Source: an uncultured Thiohalocapsa sp. (GTDB taxonomy: Bacteria > Pseudomonadota > Gammaproteobacteria > Chromatiales > Chromatiaceae). From it: a stretch of DNA of 64,000 nucleotides. The notes under the pieces were generated by a model. The model had not been told where the DNA came from and searched no databases. It saw nothing but the letters and a program-made list of their open reading frames with translations. Position numbers and translations under genes: made by a program. The stretch lies in assembly GCF_913063425.1 (NCBI RefSeq), contig NZ_CAJXYK010000027.1, forward strand, positions 16,543-80,542, written 5' to 3'. Below are positions 42,775 through 52,998 of the stretch, piece after piece (the first letter of the stretch is position 1; each line of letters begins with the position of its first letter).

Positions 42775-43878
42775 TCAGGCGCCGAGGAATCGGGCCAGCT
42801 CCTCCTCGCACGCCCCCTCGATCGTGTTGAACCAGTCCGCAGCGGCGTATTGCGGCCAGCGTTCCGGCATCGGCGGCTTCAGCAACGCCGCACAGGCATC
42901 GCCGGGCACCTCGCCAGCGTTGAGGCCGAAGCGCTCGAACGCCGGCCGCAGCGTGCCGGCGCAGTCACGCATCAGGTCCTCGTAGGCGATACCCACGTCC
43001 GCATACTGCTGCCCGAACAGGTAAGAGAGCCGCCACAGCAGGTAATGCACCGCGTAGGCATGCTCGTGCTGAGTGGGGTCCACGCACGGGAATACCCGGC
43101 GCAGATCCCGTGCCCAGGCGAGGGTGTAGAAATAGTCCTCCGACTCGTCCGCAGTGAGGCGATGCCCCGGCGGCGCGCCGGCTGAGCTGCGCTGCACCGA
43201 CAGCCACTGCTCGCGCGGATTGCGGTAGAGCCAAAGCACATCGGCATTTGGGAACACGCGCCGCAGCCACGGCAAGCGGAAATCCAGCCGGTTGCATTGC
43301 AGCACCGGGCGCTCGGGCGCACGGGCGATGAGCTCGGCCAGGTAGCGGGCCAGGCGACGGTCGCAGCTGTGCGCGTCCATGTAGAGGTCGCGGTACGTCC
43401 ATTCGGCATCGAACCACTGCCCGAGGTCCGCCATGCCGGCGTACTCGGCACCGTAGCGCTCGGCATTGACGTGGGTCGGGTCTGTACGGTCCGCATCCGC
43501 GCCGCCGCTGAACCAGCGGCGCTCGTTCAGCGGCTCGTAGAAGGCGGTCAGGCCGCGGGTGTGCCGGAAGATATTCCACAGCAGCGTGGAGCCGGAGCGG
43601 AACCGGGCGGTGACGAAGAGCGGCCGGGCGCCGTCGCTGCGGGCCGGAGCCGGCGCGTCGGCGCCCTCTCCTTGGCCGGCGCAGCCATAGCGCGCCGGCG
43701 GCGGTGCATAGGCGAGTCCGGCGGGGCGCAGCGCATGCTGACCGCAGAAGAGCTCCCGGTTCGCCTCGCGCCAGGTCCGGTTGAACCGGTAGGAGCGGGC
43801 AAGGGTGTCGAGCACGCGCGCCGAGAGCCGCCGCAGCGGCGCCGAGAGTGCCGCGCCGGCACGGCTCACGGCAGCCAC
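42775..43878 (-). CDS. Sulfotransferase family protein
   Basis: A protein of about 367 residues with the PAPS-binding motifs of sulfotransferases: 5'-phosphosulfate loop ARFRSGSTLLWNIF and 3'-phosphate region LYRNPREQWLSVQRS. It would transfer sulfate from PAPS to a carbohydrate or lipid. No ATG fits: the track's ATG is inside the neighbouring DHH gene in another frame; I propose GTG at 43878 (GTG 43869 also possible). It begins about 50 bases after the DHH gene ends. Confidence 0.78.
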   Translation of the reverse strand: MAAVSRAGAALSAPLRRLSARVLDTLARSYRFNRTWREANRELFCGQHALRPAGLAYAPPPARYGCAGQGEGADAPAPARSDGARPLFVTARFRSGSTLLWNIFRHTRGLTAFYEPLNERRWFSGGADADRTDPTHVNAERYGAEYAGMADLGQWFDAEWTYRDLYMDAHSCDRRLARYLAELIARAPERPVLQCNRLDFRLPWLRRVFPNADVLWLYRNPREQWLSVQRSSAGAPPGHRLTADESEDYFYTLAWARDLRRVFPCVDPTQHEHAYAVHYLLWRLSYLFGQQYADVGIAYEDLMRDCAGTLRPAFERFGLNAGEVPGDACAALLKPPMPERWPQYAAADWFNTIEGACEEELARFLGA

Positions 43879-43928
43879 CGCGGGCCGCGCCGGCCGGCGC
43901 CGCTGTTCGCTCTGCCCACCGGACGTGC

Positions 43929-44882
43929 TCAGAAGGCGGCGACGAAGGCGGCGATGAAGTCGTCCAACGCCGCCTCCGGCAGGTGGTTGATGCCCGCCGC
44001 CGCCTTGCGCCCGCCGCCGGTGTCGAACTGCCGGCACAGGGCGTCGGCGCCGTCGCGGGTGGTGAGCGGTGCCCGCACGCTGACCACGAAGCCGCCGTCG
44101 GCGCGCCGGGTCAGCATGGCATGCGCTCGCTCCGGCGCCGCCTGGGCCAGGGCGTTGGCGTAAACACCCCCGACCCGGCGCGCCCAGGGCTCCGCCGGCA
44201 GCATCACCTGCGTGTGCCGCGGCCCAGGCTGCAGCAGCGCCGCCGCCTCGGCACGGGCCATGTCTTCCCGGTAGCCGTCGCGCAGCCGTCGGAAGGCCGG
44301 GTCTTCCCGCGCGAACGCGAGTGGGTCGGCATAGGGCGCCAGGGCGCGGAACAGCTCAGCCGGCGGGTAGTGCAGATCCTCCACGGTGGCCCCGTAGCCG
44401 TTGTAGTTGATGAGGATGCCGAGCTCGCGCAGCAGCGCAAGATCGGCGTCCGGCAGCTCCAGGGGCGCAGACGCGCGTGCCGCCGCTTCGTCGAAGTTGT
44501 CGCCGTAGGTGCCCACCACGGCCCAGGCGCGATGGGCGCCGCCCAGGTATTCGTCCACCAGCAGGCTGGTGCCCTTGTCGGGAAGGGTCTCGATGTGGAC
44601 CTCCAGCCCCGGGTGCTCGGGAATCTCACCGGCAAAGTGATGGTCGAACCAGCGCAGCGTGGCACCGCGCTCCAGCAACGCCAGACAGGCGTCGCGATTC
44701 TTGTCGAAGGAGACATCGAGCACGGTGACGACATCGCCGGCCGTCGCCTCCACCCGCTGCACCAGCGCGATGTCGCGCTTCACTCCGGTGACGAGCACGG
44801 AGTCGCGCGGCTCGGCGAGATGCAACTGCTGCAATGCACAGATGCCGTCGGCATCGCCGTTGAAGACATCGTATACGGGCAT
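43929..44882 (-). CDS. DHH-family phosphoesterase
   Basis: The 317-residue protein has the DHH superfamily metal motifs in order: NGDADGICAL, VLDVSFDKN and WFDHHFAG, plus a DHHA1-like C-terminus with GGGRKAAAGIN. Members include RecJ exonuclease, nanoRNase and cyclic dinucleotide phosphodiesterases. This one is too short for RecJ. Substrate unknown. It is divergent from rlmN across about 270 bases. Confidence 0.85.
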   Translation of the reverse strand: MPVYDVFNGDADGICALQQLHLAEPRDSVLVTGVKRDIALVQRVEATAGDVVTVLDVSFDKNRDACLALLERGATLRWFDHHFAGEIPEHPGLEVHIETLPDKGTSLLVDEYLGGAHRAWAVVGTYGDNFDEAAARASAPLELPDADLALLRELGILINYNGYGATVEDLHYPPAELFRALAPYADPLAFAREDPAFRRLRDGYREDMARAEAAALLQPGPRHTQVMLPAEPWARRVGGVYANALAQAAPERAHAMLTRRADGGFVVSVRAPLTTRDGADALCRQFDTGGGRKAAAGINHLPEAALDDFIAAFVAAF

Positions 44883-45154
44883 GGAGGCTCCCTTGAGTGT
44901 CGCACATGGGCCTGCGGGGCGCGCAGGTTACCTGCGCGGGTGTCAAAAGGCGAATGGAGCCGATCCTCGGCGCCGCCGCCGGCAGCACGGGCAAGCACCG
45001 CCGCCATTGGACGCAGCCGGCACGCCATGCCTATACTTTACCGTTTGTGTCTGGGCAGCGACCCGCGGGACGGCGCGAGCACCCGGCTCACCCACCCCCG
45101 CCGCCATCTTGCAGCCCCCATATAGTGCGCACCACCAGTCCCGCGGAGCGAGCC

Positions 45155-46252
45155 ATGGCCGCCGATGCGCGCGCCGATGCGCGACAAGACCTGCTGAATC
45201 TCGACCAGCGCGGCTGCGAGGCCCTGGCGCAGGCATTCGGCTGCAAGCCTTTCCACGGGCGCAACCTGTTCAAGTGGATGCACAAGCATGGCGTCGACGA
45301 CTTCGATGCCATGACGGACCTGCCGAAGGCGTTCCGGGCCCGGCTCGCCGCCGAAACCCACATCCCAAGGCTGCCGGTGGCGGCCGAGAAGCCCTCCGCC
45401 GACGGCACCGTCAAATGGCTGCTTCAGCTGCCCGAGGGCCAGCGGGTGGAGACGGTGTTCATCCCAGAGGAGCGGCGGACCACGCTGTGCGTGTCCTCCC
45501 AGGTGGGCTGCGCGCTGGACTGCGCCTTCTGCGCCACGGCGCGCCAGGGCTTCAACCGCAACCTGAGCACCGCCGAGATCATCGCCCAGGTCCGCCACGC
45601 CGTGCGCCGCATCGGCCGGCCGCCGAGCAACATCGTGCTGATGGGCATGGGCGAGCCGCTGGCCAACTTCGACGCCGTCGTCACCGCCACGGACATCATG
45701 CGCGACGACCTGGCCTACATGCTCTCCAAGTACCGGGTGACCCTGTCCACCTCGGGCATTGTGCCGAACATCTACCGCCTGGCGGAGGTCAGCGACATCG
45801 CCCTCGCCGTGTCCCTGCATGCACCGGACAACGCGCTGCGCGACGAGCTGGTGCCCATCAACCGCAAGTATCCGCTGGAGGAGCTGATCCCAGCCTGCCG
45901 CGCCTACCTGCGCGGCGATGCGCGCCGGCGCATCACCTGGGAGTACGTCATGCTCGATGGCGTGAACGACAGCATCGCGCAGGCCAAGGCGCTGATCCGG
46001 CTGCTGGAAGGCACGCCGTCCAAGGTGAACCTGATCCCGTTCAACCCCTTCCCCGGCAGCGGCTTCGACACCAGCCCGCCGGAGCGGGTGGACGCCTTCC
46101 GCCAGCGGCTGCTGCGCGCCGGCCTGGTGGCCACCACCCGCAAGACCCGGGGCGACGAGATCGCTGCCGCCTGCGGTCAGCTGGTGGGCCGGGTACAGGA
46201 TCGCCGCAGACGGCCCGCAGTGGCCCCGCAGGCAGTGGCGCTGCGGCCATGA
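45155..46252 (+). CDS. rlmN: Dual-specificity rRNA/tRNA adenine-C2 methyltransferase
   Basis: RlmN (365 residues) methylates A2503 of 23S rRNA and A37 of some tRNAs by a radical SAM mechanism. The cluster motif CALDCAFCATARQGFNRNL, GMGEPLANFD and the methylated cysteine in TRGDEIAAACGQL are present. Its stop overlaps the ATG of the pilW gene (ATGA). It opens the conserved gammaproteobacterial hisS block. The track ORF's first 86 codons are upstream extension. Confidence 0.96.
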   Translation: MAADARADARQDLLNLDQRGCEALAQAFGCKPFHGRNLFKWMHKHGVDDFDAMTDLPKAFRARLAAETHIPRLPVAAEKPSADGTVKWLLQLPEGQRVETVFIPEERRTTLCVSSQVGCALDCAFCATARQGFNRNLSTAEIIAQVRHAVRRIGRPPSNIVLMGMGEPLANFDAVVTATDIMRDDLAYMLSKYRVTLSTSGIVPNIYRLAEVSDIALAVSLHAPDNALRDELVPINRKYPLEELIPACRAYLRGDARRRITWEYVMLDGVNDSIAQAKALIRLLEGTPSKVNLIPFNPFPGSGFDTSPPERVDAFRQRLLRAGLVATTRKTRGDEIAAACGQLVGRVQDRRRRPAVAPQAVALRP

Positions 46253-47016
46253 GCACGCATCCCGCCGCGCGCCGCGCCGTCATCGCCGCGCTCGTCGCCG
46301 GCGCCATGGTCCTCGCCGGCTGCGGCGGCGCCCAGGCCAAGCGGGAGGCCGCCGGACTCGACCCGGAGGGCAGCCCGGCGGACATCTACGTCAACATGGC
46401 CGCCGCCTACTACCAGCGCGGCCAGCTGGACTCGGCCCTGGATCGCGGCCTGCGGGCCCTGGAGGAGGACAAGCGCAACGCCGACGCACACTATGTGCTG
46501 GCCATCGTCTACCAGCGCCTGGGCAAGCGCGTGGAAGCCGAGCGCCACTTCGAGGAGGCCCTGCGCCTGGACCCGGACAACCCGGAGTACCTCAACGCCC
46601 GCGGCACCATCCTCTGCACCCAGGGCCGCTATGACGCTGCCATCGAGCAGTTCGATGCCGCGGCGGCGAACCGCCTGTACGCGACACCGGAAGTGGCGCT
46701 GATGAACGCCTCCGACTGCTCACGCCGGGCGGGCCGCGGCACCGAGGCCGAGCGCTACCTGCGGGAGGCGTTGTCGCGCAACGCCAATTACCCGCCCGCC
46801 CTGCTCGCCATGGCCAGGCTCAATTTCGACCGCGGCGACTACCCCAGCGCCCGCCAGTACATGGGCCGCTACGGCCGGGTCGGCAGGGCCTCGCCCGATG
46901 CACTGCTGCTGGCGCATCGCATCGAGGCCAAGCTGGGCAATGCTGCCGCCGCCAAGGCCCTCGGCGATGCGTTGCGGCGCCAGTATCCGGATGCACCCGA
47001 GGTCATGGAGCTCTGA
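46249..47016 (+). CDS. pilW: Type IV pilus biogenesis/stability lipoprotein PilW (PilF)
   Basis: The 255-residue outer-membrane lipoprotein (lipobox VLAGC, Cys 25) is built of tetratricopeptide repeats (AAAYYQRGQLDSALDRGLRAL; AHYVLAIVYQRLGKRVEAERHF; onward). PilW/PilF supports secretin assembly for type IV pili. It overlaps rlmN by four bases and precedes hisS by 88 bases. In the usual order rodZ and ispG come between; they are absent here. Confidence 0.9.
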   Translation: MSTHPAARRAVIAALVAGAMVLAGCGGAQAKREAAGLDPEGSPADIYVNMAAAYYQRGQLDSALDRGLRALEEDKRNADAHYVLAIVYQRLGKRVEAERHFEEALRLDPDNPEYLNARGTILCTQGRYDAAIEQFDAAAANRLYATPEVALMNASDCSRRAGRGTEAERYLREALSRNANYPPALLAMARLNFDRGDYPSARQYMGRYGRVGRASPDALLLAHRIEAKLGNAAAAKALGDALRRQYPDAPEVMEL

Positions 47017-47104
47017 GCACAGCGCCCCGCCGACGCCACCCCGTCCCGAGTCCGGCCGACCCGACACCTGAGCCACCCGATCACCCGACACGCCCAGCGA
47101 GATC

Positions 47105-48370
47105 ATGTCCGAGCGACTGCAAGCCATCCGCGGCATGCACGACGTGCTGCCGGACCGCGCCCCTGTCTGGCAGCACCTGGAAGACCGCGCCCGCACCGTC
47201 GTCGAGGGCTACGGCTACCGCGAGATGCGCACGCCGCTGCTGGAGCCCGTGGAGCTCTTCAAACGCTCCATCGGCGAAGTCACCGATATCGTAGAGAAGG
47301 AGATGTACGCCTTCGAGGACCGCGGCGGCGATCGGCTCGCGCTGCGCCCGGAGGGCACCGCGAGCTGCGTGCGCGCCGCCATCGAGCACGCGCTGCTGGA
47401 CCAGCCCCAGCGCATCTGGTACCGCGGCCCAATGTTCCGGCGCGAGCGCCCGCAGCGCGGGCGCTACCGGCAGTTCCACCAGATCGGGGTGGAGGCGTTC
47501 GGCCTTGCCGGCCCGGACATCGATCTGGAGATCATCGCCATGACGCGGCGGCTGTGGCAGGCGCTGGGCCTCACGGACCTGCGCCTGGAGCTGAACAGCC
47601 TCGGCGACAGCGCCGAGCGCGGGCGCTATCGCACCGACCTGGTGGCACATCTGCGCGCCCATGCGGACCGGCTGGACGACGACAGCCGCCGCCGCCTGGA
47701 CACCAACCCGCTGCGGGTGCTGGACAGCAAGAACCCGGACCTGGCCCCGGTCATCGCCGCCGCCCCGAGCCTGCTCGACTATCTGGGCGAGGCGAGCCGC
47801 GCCCACTTCGACGGGCTCTGCGCCGGCCTGGACGCGGCCGGCATCGCCTACCAGATCAACCCGCGACTGGTCCGGGGCCTGGACTATTACAATCGCACCG
47901 TCTTCGAGTGGATCACCGATGCCCTCGGCGCCCAGGGCACGGTCTGCGCCGGTGGGCGTTACGATGGCCTGGTGGCCCAGCTCGGCGGTCGCGACACGCC
48001 CGCCGTGGGCTTTGCGCTGGGCATCGAGCGGCTGCTGGACCTCATCGACACCAGCGCCGTCGCCACCGGACCCGATGCCTATCTGGTGGCCCTCGGCGAC
48101 GCCGCCGCCGCCGCGGCGCCCGGCCTTGCCGAGCGGCTGCGCGACGCAGTGCCGGGGCTGAAGCTGCTCGTCCACTGCGGCGGCGGCAGCTTCAAGAGCC
48201 AGTTCAAGAAGGCAGACAAGAGCGGCGCCCGGGTGGCGCTGATCCTGGGCGACGACGAGGCGGCCCAGGGCACAGTCTCCGTCAAGCCCCTGCGCGGCGG
48301 CGGCGAGCAGCGCACCCTGAGCTTCGAAGAGGCGGTGGCGACGCTGCGCGACGCCGACCCGGCGCACTGA
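47105..48370 (+). CDS. hisS: Histidyl-tRNA synthetase
   Basis: The 421-residue class II synthetase charges tRNA-His. Class II motif 2 ([12 protein letters not shown] ... [20 protein letters not shown]), the His-specific ENPxx-like [16 protein letters not shown] and motif 3 GFALGIERL are visible. Length is standard. It is followed by yfgM after 90 bases, as in most gammaproteobacteria. Confidence 0.97.
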   Translation: MSERLQAIRGMHDVLPDRAPVWQHLEDRARTVVEGYGYREMRTPLLEPVELFKRSIGEVTDIVEKEMYAFEDRGGDRLALRPEGTASCVRAAIEHALLDQPQRIWYRGPMFRRERPQRGRYRQFHQIGVEAFGLAGPDIDLEIIAMTRRLWQALGLTDLRLELNSLGDSAERGRYRTDLVAHLRAHADRLDDDSRRRLDTNPLRVLDSKNPDLAPVIAAAPSLLDYLGEASRAHFDGLCAGLDAAGIAYQINPRLVRGLDYYNRTVFEWITDALGAQGTVCAGGRYDGLVAQLGGRDTPAVGFALGIERLLDLIDTSAVATGPDAYLVALGDAAAAAAPGLAERLRDAVPGLKLLVHCGGGSFKSQFKKADKSGARVALILGDDEAAQGTVSVKPLRGGGEQRTLSFEEAVATLRDADPAH

Positions 48371-48460
48371 CGCAGCAGAGCGCCCGCGGCGGCCTGCGGC
48401 AGCACCTGAGAAGACTCTCGATCCAAGACCAACGAGCACATTTCCCACGACGGAGCAGTC

Positions 48461-49096
48461 ATGGCAGAGCTGGACACTGACGAAGAAAAAGTCGAAGCCA
48501 TCAAGCGCTGGTGGAAGGCCAACGGCGTCGCCGTCATCGGCGGCGTGGTCATCGGCCTCGGCGTCGTCATCGGTTGGCGCAGCTGGGTGGAATACCGCAC
48601 CAACCTCGCGCAGCGCGGCAGCATCGCCTTCGAGCAGCTGCTGATCACCGCCCAGGCCGGCGACACGGCATCGGCACAGAAGCAGGTGGACGGCATCGTC
48701 GACGACTTTGGCTCGACGCCTTACGCCATGTTCGCGGAGCTCACCCGCGCACGCCTGGCACTCGCCGACGGCGACCCCGCCGGTGCGGAGACCGCCCTGC
48801 GCGCGGCCATGGACCTCGCACCGGACCCGGCGCTCGCGAGCCTGGCAGCGCTCAGGCTGGCGCAGGTCCAGCTCGACCGCGGCGAGCTCGCCGCCGCCGC
48901 CGACACTGTGAAGCGCCACGGCGACGCGACCGCCTTCGCCGGCGACTTCGCCGCCCTGCGCGGCGACATCGCCGCCGCCGAGGGTCGGCTCCAAGACGCC
49001 CGCGCCGCCTACCAGACCGCGCTGGATGCCGGTGCCGGCAACGCCCGGCTCATCGAGCTCAAGCTTCAGGACCTGCCGCCGGACGAGACGTCATGA
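48461..49096 (+). CDS. yfgM: YfgM-type ancillary protein of the Sec/BAM interface
   Basis: The 211-residue protein has one N-terminal membrane helix (VAVIGGVVIGLGVVIGWRSW, about 24-44) and a periplasmic TPR_21 domain. YfgM associates with the SecYEG-PpiD chaperone network in E. coli. Its stop overlaps the bamB start (ATGA), a strong sign of translational coupling. The order hisS-yfgM-bamB-der is conserved. Confidence 0.93.
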   Translation: MAELDTDEEKVEAIKRWWKANGVAVIGGVVIGLGVVIGWRSWVEYRTNLAQRGSIAFEQLLITAQAGDTASAQKQVDGIVDDFGSTPYAMFAELTRARLALADGDPAGAETALRAAMDLAPDPALASLAALRLAQVQLDRGELAAAADTVKRHGDATAFAGDFAALRGDIAAAEGRLQDARAAYQTALDAGAGNARLIELKLQDLPPDETS

Positions 49097-50493
49097 GCCG
49101 CAGGCAAGCAGCACCGCGAGCCCTCAGTCGGCTGCGCCTGACCGCCGTGTGTGCGGCGGCGGCTGTGCTGCTGCTGGGCGGCTGTGCCCGCCTGCCCTTC
49201 CTCGGCGGCGAGCGCGATCCCACCCCGCCCACCGCGCTCGACAAGAAGATGACACAGCGAGCGACGCCGCGGCTGCTGTGGAAGACGCGCATCGGCAAGG
49301 GCACCGACGAGCGCCAGTTGCGCCTCAAGCCCGCGGTGTCCGGCGGCCGGGTCTACGCCGCCGATGCCCGCGGCGTGGTGGCCGCCCTCTCGGCGGGCGA
49401 CGGCCGGGTGATCTGGGAGCGCAAGACCCGCTTTCCGTTCAGCGGCGGCCCGGACGTGCGCGGTGAGACCCTGGTGGTGGGCTCCACGGACGGCGACCTG
49501 GTAGCTTTGTCCACACGCAATGGCGCACAGCTCTGGCGCGCGCAGCTGGACAGCGAAGTGGTCTCCGTGCCGCGCATCATCGGCGACCTGGTGCTGGTGC
49601 ACACCGTGGACGATACCCTCTACGCCTTCGGCGTCGCCGACGGTGCCGAGCGCTGGCGCTACGGCTTCCCCACGCCCGTGCTGACGCTGCATGGCACGAG
49701 CTCGCCGGTGCCCACCGCCGAGGGCGCCATCATCGGCGTCTCCGGCGGCCGGCTGGTGCACGTGGAGCTGGAGCGCGGCCTGCCGCTGTGGGAGACCATC
49801 ATCACCCCGCCGCGGGGGCGCAGCGAGCTGGACCGCATCGCCGATGTGGACGCCGACCCAGTGGTGGTGGCCGACACCGCCTATGTCGCCACCTACAACG
49901 GCGACCTGGCCGCGGTGGACGTCGCCACCGGCACCGTCCTCTGGCGCCGTGAGCTTTCCGCCCATGCGGGGCTCAGCGCCGACGAGACGGCGCTCTACAT
50001 CACCGACTCCGAGGACAACCTCTGGGCGGCAGACCCGGCGGACGGCGCCGGCCTGTGGCGCCAGGAGGGGCTGCGCTGGCGGCGGGTCACGGCACCTGCC
50101 CTGCTCGGCAGCTTCCTGGCGGTGGCGGATCTGGAGGGCTATGTGCACCTGCTCTCCCGCCGCGACGGCGCCCTGCTCGGCTTCGAGCGCGTCACCAAGG
50201 CCCGCATCGGCCACCGCCCGGTGGTGGACGGCGGCGTCGCCTATGTCTACGCCAACGACGGCACCGTCGCAGCGCTGCGGCCCAGCACCACGGCAGCCAG
50301 CGGCGGCGGCGCCGCCGCCGTGCGTGCGCCCGAGCTGCAAACGGACGAGCTCCCCGAGCTGCCGCCGGGTATCACGCCGGGCGCAGCGCCCATGCCCGCG
50401 ACACCGCCCCCGGCATCAGCGCCTCCGGCATCGGCATCCCCGCCGCCGGCGGACGCCGTCGTGCCCGCACCGGACGGCGCCCCGGCGCCCTGA
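49093..50493 (+). CDS. bamB: Outer-membrane assembly lipoprotein BamB
   Basis: BamB (466 residues) is a beta-propeller lipoprotein of the BAM complex that inserts outer-membrane proteins. The lipobox LLLGGC (Cys 31) and repeated PQQ-type blades (VVAALSAGDGRVIWERK; LVALSTRNGAQLWRAQ; AAVDVATGTVLWRREL) are clear. About 65 Pro/Ala-rich residues are added after the last blade, which E. coli BamB lacks. The gene overlaps yfgM by four bases and der follows after 24 bases. Confidence 0.95.
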   Translation: MSRRQAAPRALSRLRLTAVCAAAAVLLLGGCARLPFLGGERDPTPPTALDKKMTQRATPRLLWKTRIGKGTDERQLRLKPAVSGGRVYAADARGVVAALSAGDGRVIWERKTRFPFSGGPDVRGETLVVGSTDGDLVALSTRNGAQLWRAQLDSEVVSVPRIIGDLVLVHTVDDTLYAFGVADGAERWRYGFPTPVLTLHGTSSPVPTAEGAIIGVSGGRLVHVELERGLPLWETIITPPRGRSELDRIADVDADPVVVADTAYVATYNGDLAAVDVATGTVLWRRELSAHAGLSADETALYITDSEDNLWAADPADGAGLWRQEGLRWRRVTAPALLGSFLAVADLEGYVHLLSRRDGALLGFERVTKARIGHRPVVDGGVAYVYANDGTVAALRPSTTAASGGGAAAVRAPELQTDELPELPPGITPGAAPMPATPPPASAPPASASPPPADAVVPAPDGAPAP

Positions 50494-50517
50494 GGCGGCG
50501 GAGGGGACGAGACGCAG

Positions 50518-51909
50518 ATGCTGCCGGTCATCGCATTGGTGGGGCGGCCCAACGTCGGCAAGTCCACGCTCTTCAATCGCCTCACCCGCACCCGAGACGC
50601 CCTGGTGGCGGACTTCCCGGGCCTCACCCGCGACCGCCAATACGGCATCGGCAGGGTGGGCCCGCGCCGCTACGTGGTGGTGGACACCGGCGGCATCAGC
50701 GGCGGCGACGGCGTCGAGGCGCTGATGGAGCGGCAGGTGCAGCAGGCCATCGCCGAGGCAGACCATCTGCTGTTCCTGCTCGACGCCCGCGACGGCGTCA
50801 CCGCAGGCGACCTGGACATCGCCGCCGCCCTGCGCCGCACCGGCAAGCCGCTGACACCGGTGGTGAACAAGATCGACCACCTGGCAGAGGCCCTGGCCGC
50901 GGCGGAGTTCCACAGCCTGGGCCTCGGCGACCCCTGGCTCATCGCCGCTGCCCAGGGGCGTGGTGTCGGGGCGCTCATGGAACAGGTCTGCGCCGCGCTG
51001 CCCGAGGCCGCGGCAGAGACCGCAGCAGACGCCGAGGACCGCGTCCGCGTTGCCGTCGTCGGGCGCCCGAACGCCGGCAAATCCACGCTCATCAACCGCA
51101 TCCTCGGCGAAGAGCGGGTGGTGGCCTTCGACAGCCCCGGCACCACCCGCGACAGCGTTTCCATCCCCTTCGACGTGGGGGAGCATCGCTACACCCTCAT
51201 CGACACCGCCGGCGTGCGGCGCCGTGCCCGGGTCGCGGACGCGGTGGAGAAGTTCAGCGTCATCAAGACGCTGCAGGCCATCGATGCCTGCCATGTGGCG
51301 CTCCTGGTGCTGGACGCCCGGCTCGGCATCGGCGAGCAGGACGCCACCCTCGCCGGCCACATCGTCGAGGCGGGCCGCGCCCTGGTGGTGGCGGTCAACA
51401 AGTGGGATGGGCTGGATGCCGAGCAGCGCCAGCGCATCAAGGACGACTACCAACGCCGGCTGGGCTTCCTGGACTTCGCCGAGGTGCACCGGATTTCGGC
51501 GCTGCACGGCACCGGCGTGGGACTGCTGCTCGAGGCCGCCGATGCCGCCTACGCCAACGCCATGCGCGACCTGTCCACCCCGCTGCTGACGCGCCTGCTG
51601 GAAGACGCCGTGCAGGCGCACCAGCCGCCGCTGGTGCGCGGGCGGCGCATCAAGCTGCGTTATGCCCATCAGGGCGGTCGCAACCCGCCCGTCATCGTCA
51701 TCCACGGCAATCAGACCGACGCGCTCCCGGCGGCCTATCGCCGCTACCTGGTGAACCGCTTCCGCAGCGCACTGGACCTTGCCGGCACGCCGCTGCGCCT
51801 GGAGCTGCGCGCCGGCGATAACCCCTACGCGGGCAAGCACAATCGCCTGACGCCACGCCAGGCCCGCAAGCGCCAGCGGCTCAAGGACTTCGTGCGCCGC
51901 AAGCGCTGA
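50518..51909 (+). CDS. der: Ribosome biogenesis GTPase Der (EngA)
   Basis: The 463-residue protein has two tandem GTPase domains: [12 protein letters not shown] with DTGGIS, and [12 protein letters not shown] with DTAGVR, followed by a KH-like domain ([22 protein letters not shown]). Der is essential for 50S subunit maturation. Both G1 and G4 motifs (NKID, NKWD) are intact. It ends the conserved block that starts at rlmN. Confidence 0.97.
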   Translation: MLPVIALVGRPNVGKSTLFNRLTRTRDALVADFPGLTRDRQYGIGRVGPRRYVVVDTGGISGGDGVEALMERQVQQAIAEADHLLFLLDARDGVTAGDLDIAAALRRTGKPLTPVVNKIDHLAEALAAAEFHSLGLGDPWLIAAAQGRGVGALMEQVCAALPEAAAETAADAEDRVRVAVVGRPNAGKSTLINRILGEERVVAFDSPGTTRDSVSIPFDVGEHRYTLIDTAGVRRRARVADAVEKFSVIKTLQAIDACHVALLVLDARLGIGEQDATLAGHIVEAGRALVVAVNKWDGLDAEQRQRIKDDYQRRLGFLDFAEVHRISALHGTGVGLLLEAADAAYANAMRDLSTPLLTRLLEDAVQAHQPPLVRGRRIKLRYAHQGGRNPPVIVIHGNQTDALPAAYRRYLVNRFRSALDLAGTPLRLELRAGDNPYAGKHNRLTPRQARKRQRLKDFVRRKR

Positions 51910-52130
51910 GCGCCACGGCCGCCCGCTCTGCCCGGCTGGGCCGTCTCCCGGCAGCAGGTCTGCGCTTACCGCCCTCAGCCCGTTTCCTAGACAGGCGCGT
52001 CAAGGATTCCTAATCGGAACTAGCAGCCGCGGCCCTGTCGGTCACCGGCGGACAGGCACATATTGGTGATAGGTCCAGAGCGTCCGCGTCCTGTCCAGCG
52101 CAGCGCGGGCCACAGCCAGGCGACGATGCC

Positions 52131-52886
52131 ATGCACAGACTTCTCATCATCGGCCACAGCCCGCTGTTCGCCGCGGGTATCCGCCGCATCGCCAAGGATG
52201 CCGGGCTTGCCGTCTCCGAAGTGGTCCAAGCGTACCCTGAGGATGAGGCGCACCTGCCCGCGGCGGACCGCTTCGATGCCGCCGTGGTGGCCGTGGCGGC
52301 ACCCGACGATGCCGGCACCGCCGCAATCGGCGCCCTCGCGCGACTGCCGGATGGCCCACCGGTGCTGGCGCTTTCCGCGCCCTGCGAGAGCGTCTACGGC
52401 GTGCGGCTGCTGCGGCTCGGCGCCCGCAGCGTCATTGCGGCCCAAGCCTCGCCCCAGGAGATTGCCGCCGCGCTGTCGCGGACCCTGGCGGGTCGGCGTC
52501 ACGTGAGCGCCGCGCTGGCCGACCACCTGGCGGCGCACCTCGCCGCCGCTGCCGCACCCGCGCAGATGCGTCTGCGCGACGCGCTGGCATCGGATGCACA
52601 ACTACGTCTCGTACAGCTGCTGGCGCTCGGCAAGCCCATGGGGGTCATCTGCGACCTGCTGCGCCTGAGCGCCGAGGACGCCCACGCCGAGCGCCGTGAC
52701 ATCCTGCGCCGCACCGGCGCGGCCGACGAGCAGGAGCTCAAGCGCCGCGTCTTCGAGCAGCGGCTGGTGCCGGACCGGCGCGGTCGCGGCGCGGCGTCTG
52801 GCCACACGCACCCGGCAGAGCACCGCCTCTCCCAACCCTGGTCCCACGGCGCATCGGGCGCGTCGGCCCAAGGCGCAAGCGCCTGA
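52131..52886 (+). CDS. NarL-type response regulator with degenerate receiver and HTH
   Basis: The 251-residue protein follows the NarL/FixJ layout: a receiver-like domain (about 1-115) with SPLFAAGIRRI, then an HTH-like region (about 160-205) resembling LVQLLALGKPMGVICDLLRLS. The phospho-acceptor Asp is missing (FDAAVVAVAAP replaces the usual hydrophobic-D stretch) and the conserved receiver Lys is replaced (GARSVIAAQAS). The Ser/His/Arg-rich tail of about 40 residues is unlike the family. It may act independently of phosphorylation or be decaying. Confidence 0.7.
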   Translation: MHRLLIIGHSPLFAAGIRRIAKDAGLAVSEVVQAYPEDEAHLPAADRFDAAVVAVAAPDDAGTAAIGALARLPDGPPVLALSAPCESVYGVRLLRLGARSVIAAQASPQEIAAALSRTLAGRRHVSAALADHLAAHLAAAAAPAQMRLRDALASDAQLRLVQLLALGKPMGVICDLLRLSAEDAHAERRDILRRTGAADEQELKRRVFEQRLVPDRRGRGAASGHTHPAEHRLSQPWSHGASGASAQGASA

Positions 52887-52998
52887 GCACCCCTTAGGAC
52901 GGGTCAGCGACAGCGTAAACCGACAATCAACTGGGTCGGGGATACGCTGCGCTGGACCGATCTGCACGACAGGCTTGCCCCGTCTCGTGCGCGCCGCA

